Below the pieces are notes generated by a model. It saw only the letters and a list, made by a program, of their open reading frames with translations, made no database searches and was not told the DNA's origin. Source: Pseudomonas fluorescens (GTDB taxonomy: Bacteria > Pseudomonadota > Gammaproteobacteria > Pseudomonadales > Pseudomonadaceae). Taken from it: a stretch of 64,000 bases of DNA. The DNA lies in assembly GCF_019212185.1 (NCBI RefSeq), contig NZ_CP078138.1:1966501-2030500 (forward strand), read 5' to 3'. The position numbers and the translations under genes are program-made. The first letter of the stretch is position 1; the number at the start of each line of letters is the position of its first letter. This document shows positions 37,188 to 45,828 of the stretch, in pieces.

Positions 37188-37913
37188 ATGAGTCAAATCA
37201 CTGTGCGTTCAGTGGCTTATCAGATTGATGGCCAACCTTACGAAAGTCGCGTGGCGTTCGATGCCGGTCATACCGGTCCACGCCCGGGGCTATTGATGGC
37301 GCCGAACTGGATGGGCGTGAGTGCTGGCGCCGAGGAGATTGCCAAGTCGGTCGCTGCCAAGGGCTACGTGGTGTTGATTGCCGACCTCTATGGGCAATCG
37401 GTGCGGCCGAGTAACAATGATGAGGCAGGGGCGGCGATGATGCCGTTGAAGAATAACCGGCCGCTGTTGCGCAAGCGCATGCAGGCGGCATTCGAGCAGT
37501 TGCAGAGCCAGGGCGAAGCGCAGGTTGATACGTCGAGGCTGGCGACATTCGGTTTCTGCTTTGGCGGTTGCTGCGCCCTGGAATTCGCCCGCACCGGAGC
37601 GCCGGTGAAAGCGGCAGTGTCATTCCATGGCACCCTCGACACCCCGAATGCCAGCGACGCTAACAACATCAAGGGCTCGGTTCTGGTGCTGCACGGCGCC
37701 TCCGATCCATTGGTGCCCAAGGAGCAACTTCCGGCGTTCGAGGCCGAGATGAATGCGGCGGGCGTCGATTGGCAATTGCTCAGCTACGGCGGGGCGGTGC
37801 ACTCCTTTACCGATCCCCATGCCAAGGTGCCCGGCATGATGATGTACGACGCCAAAACCGCCGGGCGGGCGTTCCTGGCGATGCACAATTTGCTGGATGA
37901 GGTGTTGGTCTAA
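37188..37913 (+). CDS. Dienelactone hydrolase family protein
   Basis: This 241-residue alpha/beta-hydrolase has the cysteine nucleophile typical of dienelactone hydrolases in LATFGFCFGGCCALEFA. The Asp region is HGASDPLVP and the His is in YGGAVHSFTDPHA. Members hydrolyse lactones or esters, and the natural substrate here is unknown. The gene converges on the pirin gene with a 4-nt overlap of their 3' ends. Confidence 0.88.
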   Translation: MSQITVRSVAYQIDGQPYESRVAFDAGHTGPRPGLLMAPNWMGVSAGAEEIAKSVAAKGYVVLIADLYGQSVRPSNNDEAGAAMMPLKNNRPLLRKRMQAAFEQLQSQGEAQVDTSRLATFGFCFGGCCALEFARTGAPVKAAVSFHGTLDTPNASDANNIKGSVLVLHGASDPLVPKEQLPAFEAEMNAAGVDWQLLSYGGAVHSFTDPHAKVPGMMMYDAKTAGRAFLAMHNLLDEVLV

Positions 37914-38776
37914 CGCTGCGGTAATTCGATTCGCTCGTTTTCCCCCGGCACCGTTGGCCAGTCGCCGCTCGCCCAGCGGCGGCGGGCCTCGTCGATGGCA
38001 GCCGGATCGCTGGCGACAAAGTTCCAGTTGATCCGCCGTGGTCCGTCGAGCGGGGCGCCACCGAACAGTACGGCGTGGCAGTCGCTGGCGGCGCTCAGGA
38101 TCATTTCCGCGCCGGGCGGCAAGACCACCAGCGCATGAGGTTCCAGGGCGGTGTCGTCGAGTCGGGCGTCGCCGCTGAGGACGTAGATCGCCCGCTCCTG
38201 ATGCTCGTTGGGAATCAGCAGGGTGGTCGCGGTTTGCAGTTGCAACTCGGCGTACAGGGTGGGGGAGAGCACCGGGACCGGCGATTCGAGGCAGAAGCCG
38301 CTACCGGCAATCATGCGGATCTTCACACCCAGGTTGTCGCTGACTGGCAAGCTGCTGGCTGGATGATAGCTGTAGTGTCCCGGGCCTCGCTCGTGCTCCT
38401 TGGGCGAGGCCAGCCAGATCTGCAGGCCATGCATCTTGAATTCGCTGTCCCACAGCGCCTGCGGAGTGCGCTCGACGTGGGCAATCGCGCTGCCGGCGGT
38501 CATCCAGCTGACGTCGCCGGCCTTGACGATCTGGTCGGAGCCGAGGCTGTCCTTGTGCTGCAGTTGACCTTCGAACAGGTAGGTCAGGGTCGACAGGCCG
38601 ATGTGTGGGTGTTGGCGGATGTTCATGCCCTTGCCTGCCAGATAGGTGGTTTCGAGCATGTGATCAAAAAACACAAAGGGGCCGACGTTGCGGCATTTGG
38701 CCGACGGCAATGGACGCAGGATCGGCTGACCTTCGACATCTTCAGGGCGTGGGCGGATGACGAGCGGAGTGTTCAT
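37910..38776 (-). CDS. Pirin family protein
   Basis: This 288-residue bicupin protein has the pirin metal site within IRQHPHIGLSTLTYLFEGQL and a following HKDSLGS. VSWMTAGSAIAHVERTP is also typical. Bacterial pirins are iron-binding proteins; some have quercetinase activity and others regulate enzymes. Function here is undetermined. Its 3' end overlaps the convergent hydrolase gene by 4 nt. Confidence 0.88.
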   Translation of the reverse strand: MNTPLVIRPRPEDVEGQPILRPLPSAKCRNVGPFVFFDHMLETTYLAGKGMNIRQHPHIGLSTLTYLFEGQLQHKDSLGSDQIVKAGDVSWMTAGSAIAHVERTPQALWDSEFKMHGLQIWLASPKEHERGPGHYSYHPASSLPVSDNLGVKIRMIAGSGFCLESPVPVLSPTLYAELQLQTATTLLIPNEHQERAIYVLSGDARLDDTALEPHALVVLPPGAEMILSAASDCHAVLFGGAPLDGPRRINWNFVASDPAAIDEARRRWASGDWPTVPGENERIELPQR

Positions 38777-38838
38777 GAGGCCTTCCAGGCAATAGCGGTG
38801 ATGCCGTCGAGCATAACCGCTAGCGCCTGCGAATGCTG

Positions 38839-39255
38839 TTACTGGCTGAGCGCGCCTTCGGACAGGTGGGTTTCGATGCTCACTTCACTGGTGGTCATCA
38901 GCTTGTGGATCGGGCAACGGTCGGCGACACGGTGCAGTTCGTCACGTTGAGCGTCGGTGAGGACGCCCTTGAGGGTCAACTTGACGTGCAAGGCGTATTT
39001 GCCTTTTTGCTCTTCACTGTTGTCATGCTTGACCTCGACCGTGACCCCGGTCAGCGGGATGCCTTTCTTCTTCGCATACAACTTGAGGGTCAAGGCCTTG
39101 CAGGCACCCAGTGCTGCGTCGAAATAGTCGTGCGGCTCGGGAGCAGAGGCTTCGCCGCCGGCGGCTACCGGGACATCGGCGAAGAGCTGATGGTCGTCGA
39201 TCTGCACGCTGTGGCGAAACCCTTCGCTGGATTCGGTATTGATGGTGACAGTCAT
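38839..39255 (-). CDS. OsmC family protein
   Basis: This 138-residue OsmC/Ohr-fold protein has two conserved cysteines, in DYFDAALGACKALTLKLYA and HRVADRCPIHKLM, the pair that reduces peroxides in the family. It resembles the YhfA-like subgroup more than Ohr. It probably detoxifies organic hydroperoxides using a thiol reductant. It is likely co-transcribed with the downstream pirin gene, about 60 nt away. Confidence 0.87.
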   Translation of the reverse strand: MTVTINTESSEGFRHSVQIDDHQLFADVPVAAGGEASAPEPHDYFDAALGACKALTLKLYAKKKGIPLTGVTVEVKHDNSEEQKGKYALHVKLTLKGVLTDAQRDELHRVADRCPIHKLMTTSEVSIETHLSEGALSQ

Positions 39256-39400
39256 GGCATACCTCGTGGGCAGTGGATAGAACGGGCTGAGACCTTGCAG
39301 TTATAGAGCATCCGGTCGGCATGGCGTTCCACTTTCTTTACAGCTGAACCCTGGATGGACAGTCGCGGTCTACCTTGCTCTGGTCAGTGGGAGCGTGGGA

Positions 39401-40399
39401 ATGCCTTGGAAAACCTGGAAGATTGCCGGGTGGTTGCTGTTAATGAGCGGTCTGGTCGAGGCCCGCGAATACACCTACAGCGATGCGCACCTGCACTACG
39501 TGGATTTTTTCCAGGAAACCGCAGGCATGCCGAAGCTTCTGGCGTCGATGCAGGAAAATCGTATCGAGCACGTGATGATTTCCGGTGTGCCAGTGGCAAA
39601 GAAATGGCATGAAGACGAGCCCAAGCGCCCGCGCTACTACGCCGGAGATGACGCCGATGCCTATTGGTACAGCGCCACTGACGTGATTGTTGCCGACGCC
39701 GTAAACAAGCTCACGCCCGAGCAGCGCAAACATTTCCATCCATTCCTTGCCGGCTTCAATCCCAATGACAAGAACTCCGCAGCCCATATCCAGCGCATGC
39801 TCGATCTCAATCTCGGGCTATGGCAGGGCATCGGTGAGGTGTTTACCCGTCACGACGATCTGACCGCCTTGACCGCGGGCGACACGCCGCGGGCGAACAA
39901 TGAAGCCATGACGCGGATTTATCATTTGGCCGCCGAGAATGATCTGCCGGTGTTGCTGCATTCCAACATCACCTCCAAGCGTGAGAAGAATCCGCTCTAC
40001 CTGGCGGAAATTGAAGAACCGCTGCGTAATCACCCCCATACGCGTTTTATCTGGGCGCACGCTGGCACCAGCCTGGAAATTCATCGGCATCAGACCCGGA
40101 TGGATTTCCTGTTACCCACCTTGACCCGTCTGCTGGATACCTATCCGAACCTGTTCGTCGACCTGTCCTGGAGCGTGCTGAACCCTTATCTGCTGGATGA
40201 GGCGGGGCAGCCGCAACAAGAGTGGCTGGCGTTGGTGGAGCGCTTTCCCGAGCGTTTCATGCTGGGATCCGATGTGGTCGGGCGCTTTAACAAGCAGGGA
40301 GCGCAGATGCGCAGCTTCGAGCCGTTTCTCGATGCCTTGCCCGAGGACGTGGCGCGCAAGGTGGCGCGGGACAACTTTCTTGCGGTGTTGCCTCGCTGA
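39401..40399 (+). CDS. Secreted amidohydrolase (TIM-barrel metal-dependent hydrolase)
   Basis: This 332-residue protein has a signal peptide (IAGWLLLMSGLVEA/R) and an amidohydrolase-type barrel. The first-strand metal motif is SDAHLHYVDF. Later metal or catalytic positions lie in LPVLLHSNIT, RFIWAHAGTSLEI and RFMLGSDVVG. This matches the amidohydrolase-2 (PF04909-like) pattern, here exported to the periplasm, which is less common for the family. The ATG at 39401 with GGGAG upstream is preferred to a GTG two codons earlier. Substrate unknown. Confidence 0.8.
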   Translation: MPWKTWKIAGWLLLMSGLVEAREYTYSDAHLHYVDFFQETAGMPKLLASMQENRIEHVMISGVPVAKKWHEDEPKRPRYYAGDDADAYWYSATDVIVADAVNKLTPEQRKHFHPFLAGFNPNDKNSAAHIQRMLDLNLGLWQGIGEVFTRHDDLTALTAGDTPRANNEAMTRIYHLAAENDLPVLLHSNITSKREKNPLYLAEIEEPLRNHPHTRFIWAHAGTSLEIHRHQTRMDFLLPTLTRLLDTYPNLFVDLSWSVLNPYLLDEAGQPQQEWLALVERFPERFMLGSDVVGRFNKQGAQMRSFEPFLDALPEDVARKVARDNFLAVLPR

Positions 40400-40477
40400 A
40401 CCTGCCGGAGCAGGACTGTCATCAGCCTGTCACGCCGGCGTCATACCCTCGCGCTCATCTCAATCAAGGAGCGTGAT

Positions 40478-40942
40478 ATGTCCCTCGTTCGTTTAAGCGT
40501 ACTGGCCCCGCTGATGCTGGTCAGCGGCCTGTCCGGTGCCGACGTCAGTGTTCAAGGCCCGGTGGAGTTTGGTGTATTCGAAGGCACCAAGGCTGAGCTG
40601 CAATCGGGGGAGCGGGTGATACGCCGCAGCAACGAGTCGATCGAGCCAACACATACCGTGCCGGCCAAACTGGGCACCAAGTTCGGCATCCGTTACCAGT
40701 TGGCAGGCAAAACCGCCGAGGGCCAGCCGCTGACATTGCTGTATTTCACGCCGGGTATTCGTACCCCAGATGGCGTGCGCCACGATAAGCTGGAAGTCAT
40801 GCAGAAGTTGCTGCCAGGTGCCCCCCAGGATGTGATGGCTTACGAGTTCACCGAGAGTCACGAGGTGGTGCCGGGGGAGTGGTGTTTCATGGTGTTCCAG
40901 GGCGATCGCTTGCTGACACAACAGAGTTTTACCGTTCAGTGA
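40478..40942 (+). CDS. DUF3859-like secreted protein
   Basis: This 154-residue protein has a signal peptide (LSVLAPLMLVSGLSGA) and a beta-rich body with FGIRYQLAGKTAEGQPLTL and GEWCFMVFQGDRLLTQQSF. It fits DUF3859, a small family of unknown function with an Ig-like appearance. It follows the amidohydrolase by 78 nt with GGAG before the ATG. Confidence 0.75.
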   Translation: MSLVRLSVLAPLMLVSGLSGADVSVQGPVEFGVFEGTKAELQSGERVIRRSNESIEPTHTVPAKLGTKFGIRYQLAGKTAEGQPLTLLYFTPGIRTPDGVRHDKLEVMQKLLPGAPQDVMAYEFTESHEVVPGEWCFMVFQGDRLLTQQSFTVQ

Positions 40943-40968
40943 TGCCAGGCGGCAAAAACGCCGACAAT

Positions 40969-41000
40969 AAAAAACGCCCCGAACCAGTCGGGGCGTTTTC
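40969..41000. terminator. Bidirectional terminator between the DUF3859 gene and fabB
   Basis: AAAACGCCCCGA pairs with TCGGGGCGTTTT over 5 nt. T-runs occur on both strands and the genes converge. Confidence 0.9.
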
Positions 41001-41023
41001 ATGTGGGGTTCAGCAGTGACGAA

Positions 41024-42244
41024 TCACTTGCCTTCCCAGCGCTTCAGCACGAGGGTGGCGTTGGTGCCACCGAAGCCGAAGCTGTTACTCATCACGGTGT
41101 TGATGGTGGCGTTCTCGCGGGTCTTGGTCAGCACCGGCAGATCGGCCACTTCAGGGTCCAGTTCGTCGATGTTGGCCGAACCGGCGATGAAGTTACCTTC
41201 CATCATCAGCATGCAGTAGATCGCTTCGTGAACGCCTGCGGCGCCCAGGGAGTGGCCTGACAGGCTCTTGGTGGAGCTGATGGCTGGAGCCTTGTCGCCG
41301 AAGACTTCGCGCACACCTTTCATTTCCGCGACGTCGCCGACCGGAGTCGAGGTGCCGTGGGTGTTCAGGTAGTCGATCGGAGTGTCGACGGTGGACAGCG
41401 CCTGCTGCATGCAGCGGATTGCGCCTTCGCCACTTGGGGCGACCATGTCGTAGCCATCGGAAGTCGCGCCGTAGCCAACGATTTCCGCGTAGATCTTCGC
41501 GCCACGGGCCAGAGCGTGCTCCAGCTCCTCGACCACGACCATGCCACCACCGCCGGCGATGACGAAGCCGTCACGGTCGGCATCGTAGGCACGGGAGGCT
41601 TTTTCCGGGGTGTCGTTACGCTTGCTGGACAGTGCACCCATGGCGTCGAACAGGAACGATTGGCTCCAATGCTCTTCTTCACCGCCGCCGGCGAACACGA
41701 TGTCCTGTTTGCCCATCTGGATCTGTTCCATGGCGGTACCGATGCAGTGAGCACTGGTGGCGCAGGCAGAAGCGATGGAGTAGTTCAGGCCCTTGATCTT
41801 GAACGGGGTGGCCAGGCAAGCGGAAACGGTGCTGCTCATGGTCCGCGTCACGCGGTATGGGCCAACGCGCTTCACGCCTTTCTCGCGCAGGATGTCCAGC
41901 GCTTCCATCTGGTTCAGGGTCGATGCGCCACCGGAGCCGGCGATCAGGCCGGTACGCGGGTTGGAAACCTGCTCTTCGGTCAGGCCGGAGTCAGCGATAG
42001 CGTCTTTCATGGCCAGGTAGGCGTAAGCCGCCGCGTGGCCGACGAAGCGATAGATCTTGCGATCGATCAGTTCTTCAAGGTTGAGGTCAATGGAGCCGGA
42101 AACCTGGCTACGCAGACCCATTTCGGCATATTCCGGGTTGAACCGGATGCCCGGGCGGCTTGCACGCAGGTTAGCGGAGACGGTCTCTTTGTCATTGCCC
42201 AGGCACGAAACGATGCCCAGACCAGTGATAACGACGCGGCGCAT
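41024..42244 (-). CDS. fabB: 3-oxoacyl-ACP synthase I
   Basis: This 406-residue beta-ketoacyl-ACP synthase elongates unsaturated intermediates in fatty acid synthesis. The Cys-His-His triad is visible: nucleophile in [13 protein letters not shown], His in [12 protein letters not shown], and His in [16 protein letters not shown]. It lies 11 nt after fabA, the usual Pseudomonas fabAB operon. Confidence 0.98.
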   Translation of the reverse strand: MRRVVITGLGIVSCLGNDKETVSANLRASRPGIRFNPEYAEMGLRSQVSGSIDLNLEELIDRKIYRFVGHAAAYAYLAMKDAIADSGLTEEQVSNPRTGLIAGSGGASTLNQMEALDILREKGVKRVGPYRVTRTMSSTVSACLATPFKIKGLNYSIASACATSAHCIGTAMEQIQMGKQDIVFAGGGEEEHWSQSFLFDAMGALSSKRNDTPEKASRAYDADRDGFVIAGGGGMVVVEELEHALARGAKIYAEIVGYGATSDGYDMVAPSGEGAIRCMQQALSTVDTPIDYLNTHGTSTPVGDVAEMKGVREVFGDKAPAISSTKSLSGHSLGAAGVHEAIYCMLMMEGNFIAGSANIDELDPEVADLPVLTKTRENATINTVMSNSFGFGGTNATLVLKRWEGK

Positions 42245-42255
42245 GCGAATAACCC

Positions 42256-42771
42256 TTAGAAGTTGTCAGTGGAGGTGAATACGCCGACCCGTAGGCCTTC
42301 GGCGGTGTAGATCTCGCGGCCGTCAACGCTGACCGAACCATCGGCGATGGCCAGGTTCAGTTTGCCTTTGAGTACGCGCTTGATCTGGATGTTGTAGGTA
42401 ACTTTGCTGGCGGTCGGCAGGACCTGACCAAAGAACTTCACTTCGCCCGAACCCAGGGCGCGACCGCGGCCTGGCAGGCCTTGCCAGCCGAGGAAGAAGC
42501 CAACCAGTTGCCACATGGCATCGAGGCCCAGGCAGCCTGGCATCACCGGGTCACCTTCAAAGTGGCAGGCAAAGAACCACAGGTCCGGGGTGATATCCAG
42601 CTCGGCGACCAATTCACCTTTGCCGTACTTGCCACCCTCTTCGCTGATGTGGGTGATGCGATCCACCATCAACATGTTCGGGGCGGGCAGTTGCGCGTTA
42701 CCTGGGCCGAACAGCTCACCGCGACTGCAGCGCAGCAGATCTTCCCGGGTAAAGGCGTTTTGTTTGGTCAT
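42256..42771 (-). CDS. fabA: 3-hydroxydecanoyl-ACP dehydratase/isomerase
   Basis: This 171-residue hotdog enzyme makes trans-2- and cis-3-decenoyl-ACP, the branch point for unsaturated fatty acids. The catalytic His is in [20 protein letters not shown] (about residue 70), with the Asp on the following helix. Length is the family norm. A palindromic DesT-like site lies about 130 nt upstream. Confidence 0.98.
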   Translation of the reverse strand: MTKQNAFTREDLLRCSRGELFGPGNAQLPAPNMLMVDRITHISEEGGKYGKGELVAELDITPDLWFFACHFEGDPVMPGCLGLDAMWQLVGFFLGWQGLPGRGRALGSGEVKFFGQVLPTASKVTYNIQIKRVLKGKLNLAIADGSVSVDGREIYTAEGLRVGVFTSTDNF

Positions 42772-42903
42772 GCGAGCTCCTCAATAATCCCATGCGGCAG
42801 GTGGGGCGAATCTTCCCGGCCGCTACAAGGCATTCATGCCTGGTAACGGCAGCCTACTCATAGACTATTGCGTTGTAGTGAAAGTCACAGGACAAGGGAC
42901 ATG

Positions 42904-42921
42904 AATGTACACTTGTGCACT
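42904..42921. promoter_or_regulatory. DesT-like operator candidate upstream of fabA
   Basis: AATGTACACTTGTGCACT is imperfectly palindromic. It matches about 13 of 18 positions of the DesT site as I remember it from P. aeruginosa (AGTGAACGCTTGTTGACT). DesT is a TetR-family sensor of acyl-CoA saturation that controls fabAB and desCB. Confidence 0.5.
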
Positions 42922-43019
42922 GAAATTATTATTCAAGCCCAAAAACGAGCCTGTCGAGGTGTCTAAGACTGCCGCACTTTCGCCTTTCACGCCAGTCACA
43001 GATGCTCGATAACCGCGTA

Positions 43020-44901
43020 CTACTGCAGCCAACGCTGGAGAATTTGCTGCAGATCAGTGCGTTTGAAAGGCTTCGCCAGGTAATCGTTCATGCCCGCCGA
43101 CAAACACGCTTCCCGGTCACCCTGCAGGGCGTTGGCAGTCAGGGCGATGATCGGCACGTCGGCGCAGCCGGGCAATTGGCGGATTTGCCGCGTCGCTTCG
43201 TAGCCGTCGATGATTGGCAGCCGGCAATCCATCAGAATCGCCTCGTACCGCAGGCCTTCGGCGCTCTGCACGGCCTGTGCACCGTCGTCGGCAAGGCTAA
43301 CGGTAAAGCCCAGGCTGCGCAGCATTGCTTCAATCACGGTCTGGTTAACCGGGTTGTCCTCCACCAGCAGGACATGACGCCCGGCACCGTTGACGGTCGT
43401 GGCTCGCGGCGCCGGAGTGGGCGGTGGCAAGGCCTGGCGGGACAGGGCCAAGGGAATTTCGAGAGTAAAGACCGAGCCCCGGCCTTCTTCGCTTTGCGCG
43501 CGCAGCGTACCGCCCATGCGTTCGGCCAGGGCTCGGGCAATGGGCAGACCCAGGCCTGTGCCGCCGTAGCGGCGGGAGATTGAACTGTCGGCTTGCTGGA
43601 AGGCATTGAACATCGGTTCCAGGTTGTCGGCGGCGATGCCAATGCCGCTGTCGCGCACGGTGCAGGTAAACCAGAGCAATTCATGATCGAGGGATTGCCA
43701 CTGCGGTTCGATGGTCACCTGGCCGCGTTCAGTAAACTTCAAGGCGTTGCCGATCAGGTTGACCAGAACCTGCCGGATCCGCGTAGGGTCGCCTTGGACT
43801 TGCAGTGCCTGCATACCTTCGGGTAGCTGCAGTTGCAGCTTCAGGCCGCGCTGCACGGCGCTGTGGGCGAAGGCCTGGGCGCAACTGCTGATCAAGTCGG
43901 CGAGATTGAATGCGATGTGCTCCAACTCGAAGGGCGCGCGTTCGATACGGGAGAAATCGAGAATATCGTTGATCACCTTGAGCAGGTGTTCGGTGGACTG
44001 GGAGGCCAGCGCCGCGTATTCCACCTGCTCATCGGTCATCTGCGTGGTTTCGAGCAGTTGCAGCATGCCCAGTACGCCATTCATGGCTCATCATTGCCAG
44101 GAAATCGGATTTTGCGCTGTTGGCCTTTTCTGCTTCCTCGCGGGTCTGGATCAACTGGGCCATGGCTTGCTGCTGGTCGTGGCTGGCGTGTTTCAGGCCG
44201 TCGGCGAGGTTGTTAATGTGCCGCGCCAGGCTGCCCAGTTCGGCATCATCGACAATCGGCAGCGGGGTACTGTAGTCGCCTTGCTGGATCGCTTTCACCG
44301 CATTGCCCATGGCGCTGATCGGCTCGGACAGGCTGGCGGCGAGGCGACGCGCCAGGACGAAAGTGAAGAGCAGGGCGAACAGCGCGAGAATCCCGGCCTT
44401 GAGCACGATTTCCTGTTGGCGCTGGTTGAAGGCGTCGTTGGACATGCCGACCACCACCCGTCCCAAATAATCCTCGGCGACTCCGCCATTCGGCGGCGCG
44501 CCCTGCAGAAAGTCATTGTTCAGCGAGATGCGCTGCAGGCGCACCGGGGCCTGGAACACTTCGACCAGTTGCGATGTTTCCCTGGAGAGCGACGGCTGCT
44601 CGACATGCACCAGGATGTTGTTGGCGCTGTCGCGGACCTGCAGGAAGCGCACATGGGGCGTGGCCAGGGTCGCCTTCATTAGGCTTTCGAGGACTTCCTT
44701 GTTGCCGGAAATCACCCCGTACTCGGTGGCGGGGGCCAGTTGGTTGGCGATCAATTGCCCGGTGTGGTTGAGCTCCTGGCGCAGATCCTGGATGCGCACG
44801 AAGGTAAAGAAGCTGATCAGCAGCAGGGTCAGCAGCAAGGCCGGACCGAGACTGATCACCTGGGTGCGGGTGCTGATACCCCAGTGGCGGCGCAAGGTCA
44901 T
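43020..44901 (-). pseudogene. Hybrid sensor histidine kinase, frameshifted at the H-box
   Basis: The N-terminal frame (44029-44901, 290 codons) has a transmembrane helix, a periplasmic sensor, a second transmembrane helix, a HAMP domain and the start of the HisKA domain. It ends at MMSHE then WRTGHAATARNHADDR and stop. The C-terminal frame (43020-44084) resumes at MNGVLGMLQLLETTQ, with the rest of HisKA, a HATPase domain (FTCTVRDSGIGIAADNLEP, GGTGLGLPIARALAE) and a receiver (LLVEDNPVNQ, ILMDCRLPIIDGYEAT). The expected SHELRTPMNG joint is missing LRTPM, consistent with a 17-bp deletion between ATGAA repeats. Adding 17 nt restores a 633-codon gene. Its place beside fabA matches that of the RetS-interacting kinase PA1611. 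Confidence 0.85.
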
Positions 44902-45827
44902 GGAGTCGATTCTCCTTCGGCCAACTGAAGAGAGACCGTCGCCGGGTCAATTTGCTCGATTCCCAGCGATCGCGCCACTTGCGGGTTACTCGCCACCTTG
45001 AACCGCTTGGGATACAGGCTGCGAGGCCAGATGGAGGGCGGACGGTCGAGCAGGTCGTCAAGGATCGCCAGCCAGTCGTCCTGATCGCTGTAGCTACTGG
45101 CCAGGCTGCCGGCCTTGACGAAACCCGCATTGGGGCCGATCAGCGCTTGTTGCTGGCTGTAGCTGCTCAGTAGCAGGTTTTTCGCGGTGCTTGCATTAAA
45201 CAACTCGGCGTCATCAAGCCCCAGTAGCACATCGCTGTTCTTCAGCAGCGCTTGCAGAGGCCGGCTGTCGCGGGTGTCGTCCCAACGTTCGGCGACGATT
45301 TCCAGGCCCATGTGCTGAGCGCTGCCATGCAGTTCCTTGAGCAGGAATTCGCTGTTTTTGCCGTACACCACGCCGACTCGCCTGGCTTGCGGCAGCAGGA
45401 TCCGGGTCAGACGCAATTGACGGCTCAGGGGCGGATCGCTCCAGAGTAGGCACAGGTGCATGGGCCGGGTTTCGCCGACGCGCTGATTGGCTTGCACGCG
45501 GCTGACCCGCAGCACCAGGGTGGGCGGCCCCTGATTGTCCTGCAGGCGCCAGTCAAGGCTGGCCAGGTCCAGCAGAATCAGGCGGGTAGTGGTGGGGATC
45601 CGCGACGGTGCCGGCAACTGATCAAGGACGATAAAGCGCACAGTGTCTTTGGGTCGCCGTTCAGCGAGGGCCTGGGTGAACGCTTGCATGCCAGGGCTGT
45701 TCTCGGCACCGGTCAGCAGCACATCGGCTGCCCGCGCTGGCACTGCGCACAGGCTGGCGAGCAGCAGCATGCACGACCAACACCATAGTCTGCTCACTGC
45801 GCGAGTCACTCTGCGGGCCTGGTTCAT
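44898..45827 (-). CDS. Periplasmic ABC-type substrate-binding-like protein (stand-alone)
   Basis: This 309-residue exported protein (signal peptide CMLLLASLCAVPARA/A) resembles the ABC_sub_bind (PF04392-like) periplasmic binding proteins. Its pattern includes LILPQ-type and RRVGVVYGKNSEFLLKEL, LLGLDDAELFNASTAKNLLL and GPNAGFVKAGSLASSYSDQ. No ABC permease or ATPase is nearby. It overlaps the kinase start by 4 nt and follows the TonB receptor by 1 nt. It therefore more likely senses or presents a ligand to the kinase than feeds a transporter. Ligand unknown. Confidence 0.78.
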   Translation of the reverse strand: MNQARRVTRAVSRLWCWSCMLLLASLCAVPARAADVLLTGAENSPGMQAFTQALAERRPKDTVRFIVLDQLPAPSRIPTTTRLILLDLASLDWRLQDNQGPPTLVLRVSRVQANQRVGETRPMHLCLLWSDPPLSRQLRLTRILLPQARRVGVVYGKNSEFLLKELHGSAQHMGLEIVAERWDDTRDSRPLQALLKNSDVLLGLDDAELFNASTAKNLLLSSYSQQQALIGPNAGFVKAGSLASSYSDQDDWLAILDDLLDRPPSIWPRSLYPKRFKVASNPQVARSLGIEQIDPATVSLQLAEGESTP

Positions 45828-45828
45828 A

